A stretch of DNA of 64,000 nucleotides from Cohnella sp. GbtcB17 (lineage in GTDB: Bacteria; Bacillota; Bacilli; Paenibacillales; Paenibacillaceae): assembly GCF_019091135.1 (NCBI RefSeq), contig NZ_JAGXJW010000003.1, positions 1 through 64,000 on the forward strand, read 5' to 3'. Every line of letters begins with the position of its first letter. Position 1 is the first letter of the stretch. The position numbers and the translations under genes were made by a program. Positions 13,039-20,965 of this stretch are shown piece after piece. The notes beneath the pieces were generated by a model. That model did not search any database. It saw only the letters and a program-made list of their open reading frames with translations, and was not told the origin of the DNA.

Positions 13039-14080
13039 TTTCCAGCCCCCTTTCGGCCCACTCGGCGGCCATGTCTCTTGCGAACCGGTCACTGCTGTGG
13101 TCCGCGATGCGGCGAAGCAGCGGTTGGCCGTCGGGGAACGCGCATATCGATTGCGCCGCCTGGGATCGAACGTACCACGACCCGTCGCTCAGCATCGCCT
13201 GGAGGCTTGGCAGAAACCCGGCGTACCGGATGCGGCCGAACAGTCTGGCAGCCATAGCCCGTTCCTGCCAATCGGCCGACTCGGCATGACGAAGCAGACC
13301 GTCCCCATCGACGGATACCGGCAGCTCGCACAGCGCCTTCAGCGCCCGGATCCGGAATTCGGCTTCCTCATGGCCGAGGAGCTCCTGAAGCGTATCGGCA
13401 TGCTCCAGCTTCCGCAGGATTCCGACGATATCTACTGCGGCCAGCTGCCAGTCCCGCGGATACGACACCCGTTCTTGCATGAAAAGGGTGAACAATCCGT
13501 CGCTCATCCGCGACAGAATAAGCCGGCGCTGGAACTCCGGGAGCGCGGGCGGCCGGTTCTTCAGCCGGCGAAGAAGCGCTTCATCCCCCCAGCCGGCAAG
13601 CGTCTTGCATATTTGCGCAAGCTCTGCGGCGGAAACATCGCTGTCACGTTCAAGCAGCTTCACAAGCTCGGGCGCAAGCCCCGTCATGCCGAACCTTTCG
13701 ATCCGATACAGCGTGTTCATGCGGATGCTCCACTGCCGGCTGAAAAGATTGGCCCGATAGGCTGCCGTAAACGTGGATTCCGCATAAGACGTAATTCTCC
13801 GGGTCGCCTCTTCCCCGCTCATGACATCCGCACAGCTGTCAAGCAGCATCTCCAGCGCCCGGATTTGAACCGGTGAGCCGCCGGCGTCGAGGAAGCCCGA
13901 TGTTTTGCCGTGAATGAGATAGGCGAACATGGCGGGGCGCGCCTCTTCGATCAGCTGCTCCAGCTGGCGCGCCAGCCGGTTGTCGGCGTGCTTGCGCGCG
14001 AGCAGATAGCAGAGGAGAACGAGCAGCACCGCCGCAATGAACAGTACAACCAGCAGGGCGACAAAAACTTCCGTCCGCAT
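13031..14080 (-). CDS. Membrane-anchored HEAT-repeat protein
   Basis: A 349-residue protein with one N-terminal membrane helix (about residues 5-28), then an all-helical body. Its C-terminal half shows HEAT-like repeats (EAEFRIRALKALCEL, WQERAMAARLFGRI, SWYVRSQAAQSICAF, FARDMAAEWAERG). Such repeats are scaffolds for protein contacts, so it probably organises the synthase beside the kinase/regulator proteins at the membrane (inference). The ATG at 14080 lies one base after the stop of the HPT/GGDEF gene, and its stop overlaps the glycosyltransferase start. A tool that ignores this context would pick a start 14 codons further upstream. Confidence 0.78.
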   Translation of the reverse strand: MRTEVFVALLVVLFIAAVLLVLLCYLLARKHADNRLARQLEQLIEEARPAMFAYLIHGKTSGFLDAGGSPVQIRALEMLLDSCADVMSGEEATRRITSYAESTFTAAYRANLFSRQWSIRMNTLYRIERFGMTGLAPELVKLLERDSDVSAAELAQICKTLAGWGDEALLRRLKNRPPALPEFQRRLILSRMSDGLFTLFMQERVSYPRDWQLAAVDIVGILRKLEHADTLQELLGHEEAEFRIRALKALCELPVSVDGDGLLRHAESADWQERAMAARLFGRIRYAGFLPSLQAMLSDGSWYVRSQAAQSICAFPDGQPLLRRIADHSSDRFARDMAAEWAERGLENG

Positions 14081-14081
14081 G

Positions 14082-15710
14082 TCAGCCCACCCTGCGAGCC
14101 AATTTGCGAATGCGGGCCTCAAGCTCGCGGATGCTGAACGGCTTCGTCATGTAATCGTCGGCACCGAGCTGAAGCGCCTTGACGACGTCGGCTTCGCCTT
14201 TCTTGCCGGTCAGCATCAGTACCGTATATTGGCCCGGCTTGCCGAAGCCGCGAAGCCGCTGCAGCACCTCGAGGCCGTCCATCCTCGGCATCATCCGGTC
14301 CAGGATGACAAAATACCGCTCTTCGCTGCGCGTCCACGCGTCGGCCAGAAACGTTTCGCCGTCGCGATAGGCGCGAATGTCGAGCTTGGCCTGTTCCGGG
14401 AAACAGGTTGCGGTATACTCGGACAGCATGGAGCGGACAATCGGATCGTCGTCCACGATCGCAATGCGCAGCGGAATAAGGGCGCTTTTCTCGTTCTGGA
14501 CGGTGTTTGCCCGCACGGCTTTACCGCCAGCTTCCTTTGCGGCCCGGAGCGAAGCCTGCGCCTTGTCGAACCAATAGGGCGCCGGCTGCTCCGGGTCTGC
14601 CGCTTCGACGACGCCGGCAGACCATGAGGCGCCGAAGGCCGTTCCGCCATCCTCGAATTCCATGGCGGCGAAAGCCGCTGCGGCTTGCTCAAGCGCCATC
14701 TTTGCCTGCCGCTCGGTCATGTCCGGAAGGAAAAGCAGAAACGAATCGCCGCCGGAGCGAACGATCGGATAACGATCCGGAAGCGTTTCTCTCAAATGCT
14801 GCACGACCGCCTCCAGCACCCGGTCGCCGGCACGCGGGCCATACCGCTGGTTGATGGCGCGCAGCCCGTCGACGTCGAGCTTGGCAACCGTGAGCGTCGA
14901 ACCGCTTGCCTCCGACGCTTTCCGCATGTCCTGGAACGTTTCTTCCGCAAGGTTCCGTTTCAGGGCGCCCGTCAACTCGTCATGTCGCATCAACCGCTCG
15001 AACAGCTGCTTGCGCATCCGCTGCCGCTCCAGTACGGCCAGAAATTCAGGCATATGGAGCGGTTTGGCGACAAAATCGTCCGCACCGAGCCGGTAAGCCT
15101 GGATTCGCGTTTCCGTGCGGTTGTCGGCACTGACGATCGTCGTCGGAATGAATTGCCGGCGCAGCTTATCCCGCAGCGCGAGAATAAGATCGAAGCCCGA
15201 ACCGTCCTCCATGAGCAGGTTGAACACCAGGCTGTCGGGCCTGTAATCGTGCAAATAATCGATGGCTTGGGCCGGCGTGGTTGCGGCAAGCACCATATAT
15301 CCCCTGCTCTCCAGCTGGTCTTTTACGAACACGAGAAAGGTGGCGTCATCGTCGAGCAGCAGCACCACGGGCTGTTCGCCTTCAGGCATGGAGACGAAGG
15401 GCTGTTCGGCTGCCGGAGCAGCCTCTGCAAGGATGCCTTCGTCCTCGCCGAATGCGGCCGCAGCGAGCGGAAGAAGAAACCGGCGAAGCTCGTCGACCGG
15501 ATAAGGCGCTCCGCCTTCCGGACGCAATTCGTCCATCAACGACCGCGCCGTCTCGGAGAGGCCTGCCATGCCGATCGTGCCGGATGTGCCGCTGACCGTG
15601 TGCAGAAAACGGTAGACCTCGTCCCGGGGAGTCGATGCATCGGTGCTTTCCAGCCAATTCTCCAACTGCGCGCGGACAGAAGCTTGCAGGGCATCCTGAT
15701 ATTTTTTCAT
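14082..15710 (-). CDS. HPT-REC-GGDEF-REC signalling protein with degenerate receiver and GGDEF motif
   Basis: A 542-residue protein with an N-terminal HPT domain (phosphoacceptor H37 in FLHTVSG), then a receiver (LLLDDDA) whose acceptor Asp is replaced by N164 (VFNLLMEDGSG). A GGDEF-like domain follows with the signature changed to GGDSF (D322, S323), and then a second receiver with intact acceptor D471 (VILDRMMPRMDG) and Lys in TKPF. With the second signature acid lost, diguanylate cyclase activity is doubtful; the domain may bind nucleotide or act as a dimer platform. As first gene of the operon it supplies the HPT relay for the hybrid kinase encoded last. The ATG follows a leader of at least 150 bases in which no promoter was clear. 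Confidence 0.87.
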   Translation of the reverse strand: MKKYQDALQASVRAQLENWLESTDASTPRDEVYRFLHTVSGTSGTIGMAGLSETARSLMDELRPEGGAPYPVDELRRFLLPLAAAAFGEDEGILAEAAPAAEQPFVSMPEGEQPVVLLLDDDATFLVFVKDQLESRGYMVLAATTPAQAIDYLHDYRPDSLVFNLLMEDGSGFDLILALRDKLRRQFIPTTIVSADNRTETRIQAYRLGADDFVAKPLHMPEFLAVLERQRMRKQLFERLMRHDELTGALKRNLAEETFQDMRKASEASGSTLTVAKLDVDGLRAINQRYGPRAGDRVLEAVVQHLRETLPDRYPIVRSGGDSFLLFLPDMTERQAKMALEQAAAAFAAMEFEDGGTAFGASWSAGVVEAADPEQPAPYWFDKAQASLRAAKEAGGKAVRANTVQNEKSALIPLRIAIVDDDPIVRSMLSEYTATCFPEQAKLDIRAYRDGETFLADAWTRSEERYFVILDRMMPRMDGLEVLQRLRGFGKPGQYTVLMLTGKKGEADVVKALQLGADDYMTKPFSIRELEARIRKLARRVG

Positions 15711-15887
15711 ATGCGGTCACTCATGGGTATGCATACAGTCCTTTCGCATGCGATGTAACTGCGCTGCCGTCTCTCTTCATTAGCCTTTCGGTTCGTTTTT
15801 GTAACGGCAACAGGAAAAATAGCTTAATCGTGGTCGAAAATTCCGGCGATTACCCGCACCACTGCGCTTCGCTTGTTGCTGAATCGC

Positions 15888-15937
15888 AAAAAAAGGCGTA
15901 TGCACGGGATCCAATGAGAATTGGCCGCGCATACGCG
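15888..15937 (-). terminator. Intrinsic terminator of the GH106-like gene
   Basis: On the minus strand a 12-bp stem (GCGTATGCGCGG with CCGTGCATACGC, one G-U pair) encloses a loop with an inner CCAAT/ATTGG pairing and is followed by seven T. It begins 4 bases after the TAA at 15941 and ends the sugar-uptake operon. Confidence 0.85.
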
Positions 15938-15940
15938 TTT

Positions 15941-18900
15941 TTAATCATTTTCTTTCGTTTTATAAAGGTGAACCTGCCCCATGAGGCCGTATGGAGTCGT
16001 TACATAATCCGGCGTATACTCCAGCCCGGTCCGGCGATAATCCCACCATTCCTTCCAATCATACGCCGTTCCGGCCTGATGAAGCGGTCCCAGCATATTT
16101 CGGAGGCTTCCGACTACTTCAATGTCGATGCGGTTTCGTCCGAGTGACAGATACTTACCGATATCCAGTCGCTTTGCCGCTTTCCACGGGACATGCCCTG
16201 CAAACTGGTCATTCACTCGAATATCCACGGTAACCGCCCGATAATAGCCGAGTTCCAAAAGGACGGATTCATCCCTTTCCAATTCAGCTTCTTTAACATA
16301 CTCAAAGTGATAGACCATACTGCCCGCATAGTGGAGGTAGCCCTGCAATCCCCAATCTCCAAAACGCAACCGATTCGGTTCTTGGCCAATCACACGGTCG
16401 ACGGATACCCCAAAATCGCCGATTAAGTAACAGTCTTCGAGCTCTAACGTGTGGTTGTAGGAACAGCCGATTGTCAAAACGTTCGTTCCAGACTTAAGCT
16501 TAGGCAGCTTGACTTTTAAGAAGCTGCGATCGATAAACCATTCTTGCGGATCTTCCGTAACGAAGTCGCCATTTAAAGTAATCTCGAATAAATTCGCTTG
16601 CTCGATGACCACAAACACATCTTTTTCAGGCGAATCGCAAACCTCAAATACAAATTCGAGCGTAACCGGCGTCCCATCCTTCTCATGCGGCTCATGAATC
16701 CATAAATGCCGTTGCAATCCGCCGTTGGCGAATACTTGCCTCATATTTAACTCGGCTCTAATCTCCCTTTGCGCTTGCCATACATCAGTTATTCCATGCC
16801 AGCTCCCTTCACCGATACGATATCTGCATCGATCTAATGTGAGCACATTGGGCGCTGTACGCGTAAACCGGCTCGCAGGTCCAAGCGCAGTAATAATGGG
16901 GCCGGGAGATGCCGAACTTGGACTTGCAGCTGCCTTATCGATGCGAGTCGGCTCCCTCTTCAGATCCAGCACATAAAGTTTAGAGTCTGCCGGCCCAAAC
17001 TTCGTTTTGTACTTCATGTACGCCCCTTCAGCAATCGCATTGACCTCACGCACTTCTCCTGTGAGCACGTCCCATTGTTCGACGCGACCGACGCCTCTGA
17101 GCTCGATCTCGACTTCCTCTCCATGCAGCCGGTCTTTATTGACGACAAACAAGATTCTCGTATCGTCCAAGTCTCTCAGCATATAAAGGAAGGATTCAGC
17201 TTCCCGACCATTGGCATTTTTAATGCTGACTTCTCTAGGAAGCAGTCGTTCGAGCGTCTGGAGCACTTCGCTGTCATTGGATAAATGGACGAAGCCATCA
17301 AGTTGTTGGATGGAGGCCATGATGTCCGACGGCAAACCATCCACAAGCGCAGGCATCTCGCCCACAGCGATGACCCTGCCACCTGCCATCAGGAACCGGC
17401 GCAGCAGCCCGACCGTGCTGGAGAGCATATTTTTCATCGGAGGCATAATGACAACAGAATAAGATACCGCGTTTACTTTCAGCCTTCCATCGACTATATC
17501 GCCGCTCTCGCTTAGTATGAGCTCGTCTCCTAAATCGAAGTCATAATGCGCAGCCAGCATCAGATCCGTGAATTGGTTAAAAGTTCGATCAAACTGCTTT
17601 GCCTGATCGATATTGCCGGCCTGGTTCGCCCCTCTGCCTTTTACATCGACGCCCAACATAGACCAGACGGTCGTTAGGGGATGCAGCACCAGCACCTCGC
17701 GAACGGCTTCGCCTTGGCTTAGAACTGCGCCTAGCCTTGCGAAGTAATCTTCCATAACGCGATTATGGGGCCACCAGTTGGAATTATAATTAAAGGAAGG
17801 CGGATAATCGCGTTTTCGGCATCCTTTAAGAGAATATAGGGCCAGATGATGCGTGAGCAGATTTACGCCAAGCACGAATTGCCAGTCGCCTATCCATCGG
17901 CGGCTTTCAAAGGTGAGTTCCCAACCTGTAACGCCATACGTTTCCGTAATTACCCTCTTCATTCCGTATTGTCTGGCTACGCTCGACACCTGCTTGACCG
18001 TTAGACTCTCATCCGTTTGCTCACAGAGCGTATCTATTCCGGGAACATCCAAAAATCGATAGTGAGGCATAACCGCCCCGGACGTCTGAACCGATCCGAG
18101 CAAACTGCTCTCGGAATGAAAATGTCCACTGAAGAGCAACCCATTCTCGCGGCACCATTGACTGATCGGTTTGGTATACGCTTCGCAGAATAATTCCGCG
18201 ACTGTTTTCCAATAATCGAAACGGGTCTTCGCCGACTTTTCTCCCAAGAAAAAAAGGTAAGGAAGCACGCTCCAAAAATCGTAGCCATTCGCCTCGAGAA
18301 AAACTTCAGGAAATCGGTCCGTCCAACTGATCCATGCGCGATCCGTTACTTGCCTCTCGGCAAATCCTCTAATACTGGGCTCATCCGTGAAAATACCGGG
18401 TACCGTTCCTCCAAATTCGTCTCCAACGGCTTTTTTGTACACTTCATAAGTGGACTCGATAAAAAGCGCAGCGGATCTGGGATTTAAATTGTCGGTATAC
18501 GTATCTCCGTGACACCAATCATTTGGCACCGCCATTTCGCGCCGAAAAATCAAGTAGGCTTGTTTTTCCGTTGCTTGAATAGCTTTTTCCAGATCGGGTT
18601 GACGAATGATCTCAAAGCGCTCTATTTGGTCTTCATGGATGACAGCCTTGTATACGACGACAATCGTTTGATCCCACGCTACATTTTCAGAAATCTCTAA
18701 GGTGAGTGCTTTGGCACGGACATCGTCTCCGCCAAGCTTGGGAACCGCTCCGCCGCCCATACCGGACGAATAACGATCCTCGTCATACAGCCAGGCGTGG
18801 AGACCCTCCTGCTTCGCCATAGCCACAGTGTCCTTAATGCGTGCCATGAACTCGTCGCTTAAATATGGCGTCTCCAAGCCTTCGCGAACGTGCATCATAA

Positions 18901-19057
18901 AGCCGCCCATGCCTTGTTCCTTGAAGCCTTTAACCTGCCGATCCAGTTCATCCTGCTGGAGACGATCGTTCCACGACCAGAACGGCACGCCCCGATACGC
19001 CACTGGGGGTTGCTCAAATAGCTGGCGTAATTCCGATTTGTTCATGTTTACCATCAT
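15941..19057 (-). CDS. GH106-like glycoside hydrolase (alpha-L-rhamnosidase related), cytoplasmic
   Basis: A 1,038-residue protein without signal peptide. The N-terminus has features of the GH106-related hydrolases: FWSWNDRLQQ at strand 1, GFMMHVREGL, WLYDEDRYSSG, and ITETYGVTGWE further on. A glutamine-amidotransferase-like fold region follows (SVVIMPPMKNML), and the C-terminus carries galactose-binding-like beta-sandwiches. Members hydrolyse alpha-L-rhamnosides from pectin or related glycans. As the last gene after two permeases it should act on the imported oligosaccharide. Start is uncertain: ATGs at 19057, 19054 and 19045 share one AAGGA. The substrate is inferred from family only. Confidence 0.75.
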   Translation of the reverse strand: MMVNMNKSELRQLFEQPPVAYRGVPFWSWNDRLQQDELDRQVKGFKEQGMGGFMMHVREGLETPYLSDEFMARIKDTVAMAKQEGLHAWLYDEDRYSSGMGGGAVPKLGGDDVRAKALTLEISENVAWDQTIVVVYKAVIHEDQIERFEIIRQPDLEKAIQATEKQAYLIFRREMAVPNDWCHGDTYTDNLNPRSAALFIESTYEVYKKAVGDEFGGTVPGIFTDEPSIRGFAERQVTDRAWISWTDRFPEVFLEANGYDFWSVLPYLFFLGEKSAKTRFDYWKTVAELFCEAYTKPISQWCRENGLLFSGHFHSESSLLGSVQTSGAVMPHYRFLDVPGIDTLCEQTDESLTVKQVSSVARQYGMKRVITETYGVTGWELTFESRRWIGDWQFVLGVNLLTHHLALYSLKGCRKRDYPPSFNYNSNWWPHNRVMEDYFARLGAVLSQGEAVREVLVLHPLTTVWSMLGVDVKGRGANQAGNIDQAKQFDRTFNQFTDLMLAAHYDFDLGDELILSESGDIVDGRLKVNAVSYSVVIMPPMKNMLSSTVGLLRRFLMAGGRVIAVGEMPALVDGLPSDIMASIQQLDGFVHLSNDSEVLQTLERLLPREVSIKNANGREAESFLYMLRDLDDTRILFVVNKDRLHGEEVEIELRGVGRVEQWDVLTGEVREVNAIAEGAYMKYKTKFGPADSKLYVLDLKREPTRIDKAAASPSSASPGPIITALGPASRFTRTAPNVLTLDRCRYRIGEGSWHGITDVWQAQREIRAELNMRQVFANGGLQRHLWIHEPHEKDGTPVTLEFVFEVCDSPEKDVFVVIEQANLFEITLNGDFVTEDPQEWFIDRSFLKVKLPKLKSGTNVLTIGCSYNHTLELEDCYLIGDFGVSVDRVIGQEPNRLRFGDWGLQGYLHYAGSMVYHFEYVKEAELERDESVLLELGYYRAVTVDIRVNDQFAGHVPWKAAKRLDIGKYLSLGRNRIDIEVVGSLRNMLGPLHQAGTAYDWKEWWDYRRTGLEYTPDYVTTPYGLMGQVHLYKTKEND

Positions 19058-19080
19058 TCCTTATCGAAAAGAATCCGGCG

Positions 19081-19965
19081 TTATCCCTTAACGCTGCCCA
19101 GAACAAGCCCTTTGACAAAGTATTTTTGCAAGAACGGATAAATACAAAGCACAGGCAGCATGGAGACGAAGAGCTGGGCGGCTAATACGGTACGACTCGA
19201 GATATTCTGTAGAAGAGTGATATCGTTTGCGCTCATATTCGTCAGATCGTGCGACACGATGACCGTTCTCAAATAGGTTTGCAGCGGATAATTAGACGGC
19301 GAATTCATAAAAATCAAGCCGTCAAACCAGGCGTTCCAATGAAAAATAATGGTAAATAGCGCGATCGTGGCCAGCGAAGGCTTTGAGATCGGCAAGTAGA
19401 TGCTCCATAGCGTTCTCCAGATTCCTGCGCCGTCAATCTGAGCCGATTCTTCAAGCTCGGCTGGCTGCGTCCGAAAAAAATTAAGCATCAGTACGATATT
19501 GTAAACATTTACGGCCGTAGGCAGGATGAGCGCCCAGATCGAATCCATCAAGCCCGTTTCTTTAACGACCATGAAGCCGGGAATCAGGCCTCCGTTAAAA
19601 ATCATCGTCACCACAAAAAACCAGGAATAGACGCTGCGCGATCTGAACTTCAGGTTCGGCTTGGACAACGGATACGCCGCCAGGATCGTCAAGGTCAGGC
19701 TCAAGCTTACACCAAGAAGCAGACGTTCGAACGACACGACGATGGACGACAAGAATGCTTGGTTCTTAACGATATAGTTATAAGAATCCAGGTTGAACCC
19801 GACAGGCCAAATCGTTACCCAACCGGCCGTGACCGCCGAGTTGCTGCTGACCGACATGGCGGCCATATGCAGAATAGGGAACAGGCAGGTCGCCGCGAAC
19901 AACGTTAAGACGATGTAATTGCTGTATACGAACAGCCGTCTGGAGGGCGTGCGTCTCTCAATCAT
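19081..19965 (-). CDS. Carbohydrate ABC transporter permease (LplC/YtcP-like)
   Basis: A 294-residue inner-membrane subunit with six predicted helices, the first starting at SNYIVLTLFAATCLFPI. The binding-protein-dependent transport signature EESAQIDGAGIWRTLWSIYLPISKPSLA (EAA loop) is near residue 190 and contacts the ATPase. The C-terminal end FVKGLVLGSVKG is typical of the LplC/CUT1 group. It pairs with the LplB-like permease encoded 18 bases upstream. No ATPase gene is nearby, as usual for this group, which shares an MsmX-type ATPase. Confidence 0.9.
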   Translation of the reverse strand: MIERRTPSRRLFVYSNYIVLTLFAATCLFPILHMAAMSVSSNSAVTAGWVTIWPVGFNLDSYNYIVKNQAFLSSIVVSFERLLLGVSLSLTLTILAAYPLSKPNLKFRSRSVYSWFFVVTMIFNGGLIPGFMVVKETGLMDSIWALILPTAVNVYNIVLMLNFFRTQPAELEESAQIDGAGIWRTLWSIYLPISKPSLATIALFTIIFHWNAWFDGLIFMNSPSNYPLQTYLRTVIVSHDLTNMSANDITLLQNISSRTVLAAQLFVSMLPVLCIYPFLQKYFVKGLVLGSVKG

Positions 19966-19983
19966 GGAACATTCCTCCCGAGG

Positions 19984-20895
19984 TTAGAAAATGCGATAGT
20001 TAGCGAGGCGATAAGCCAGGAAATACGATACGGTGATAAAAATAAACGATACGACGGATTTGAACAGGCCGACAGCAGTCGCTACGCCGTATTGCATTTG
20101 TTCCATTCCGAGTCGGTACACGTACGTATCCAAAATATCCGCACTGTCGTAGACTTGCGGGCTGTAGAGGTTAAATACCTGGTCGAAGCCGGCATTCAGG
20201 ATGTTCCCCAAGCTCAGTACGCTTAAGAGGACGATGATCGGACGCATCCCCGGAAGCGTAATATGCCACATCTGCTTCCAGTGTCCGGCACCGTCGAGCG
20301 ACGCCGCTTCGTTCAGCGACTTGTCGATATTCAGGATGGCTGCCAGATAGACGATTGTGTCGAATCCAAGCTCCTTCCAAATATGCGAGGCGACCAGCAC
20401 GATTCGGAACCAGAGTCCATCGCCCAGGAAATAAATCGGTTCAATCCCGAATAGTTTGAGCGCATGATTAACGATACCGTCAGTCGGGGAGAGAATATCG
20501 ATTAATATACCCGACAAAATGACCCATGATAGAAAATACGGCATATAGACAACCGTTTGAATGGTTCGCTTGAAAGCAGCATTTTTGATCTCACTGAGCA
20601 ATATGGCCAGTGTTAGCGGAAATAAAATGCCTACAATCATCTTCATTACAGAAAGCAATAAGGTATTGCTCAGCACCTGCATCGTATCCGGCATATTAAA
20701 CACGTACTTGAAGTTGTCGAGCCCGATCCATTCCGATCCGTACCAGCCGTGCGAAGGCACGAAATCCTGAAAAGCGATGACGATCCCTGCAATTGGACCG
20801 TAGCTGTAGATAAGCACCAGAACAACGGCCGGCAGCAGCATCAGATGATAAGCGCTTGCGTTAAATCGGCGAATGCGATTGGGTTTAGGTTGCAT
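19984..20895 (-). CDS. ABC transporter permease (LplB-like)
   Basis: A 303-residue permease with about six helices, beginning at LMLLPAVVLVLIYSYGPIAGIVIAF. The EAA loop is EAASLDGAGHWKQMWHITLPGMRP near residue 195. The YxPxxGxxIAFQDF start and the C-terminal YFLAYRLANYRIF are standard for LplB/YtcP-type polysaccharide transporters. It forms a heterodimer with the next permease. A GGAGG lies upstream of the ATG at 20895, and a strong hairpin separates it from the binding-protein gene. Confidence 0.9.
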   Translation of the reverse strand: MQPKPNRIRRFNASAYHLMLLPAVVLVLIYSYGPIAGIVIAFQDFVPSHGWYGSEWIGLDNFKYVFNMPDTMQVLSNTLLLSVMKMIVGILFPLTLAILLSEIKNAAFKRTIQTVVYMPYFLSWVILSGILIDILSPTDGIVNHALKLFGIEPIYFLGDGLWFRIVLVASHIWKELGFDTIVYLAAILNIDKSLNEAASLDGAGHWKQMWHITLPGMRPIIVLLSVLSLGNILNAGFDQVFNLYSPQVYDSADILDTYVYRLGMEQMQYGVATAVGLFKSVVSFIFITVSYFLAYRLANYRIF

Positions 20896-20925
20896 CCGTA
20901 TGTTCCCTCCGTTCGCGGATAAAAC

Positions 20926-20956
20926 AAGGGAAGGGGTCGGTGATCCCCCTTCCCTT
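20926..20956 (-). terminator. Strong intra-operon hairpin after the binding-protein gene
   Basis: An 11-bp perfect stem (AAGGGAAGGGG with CCCCTTCCCTT on the minus strand) lies 10 bases after the binding-protein stop and is followed by GTTTT. It is probably a partial terminator or 3'-end stabiliser that makes more binding protein than permease, as in many sugar ABC operons. Confidence 0.65.
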
Positions 20957-20965
20957 TCTTTCCGC

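Noticed and set aside
15711..15887. c-di-GMP riboswitch in the leader of the phosphorelay operon.
   Set aside because: The conserved GEMM core could not be matched; only a generic hairpin is visible.
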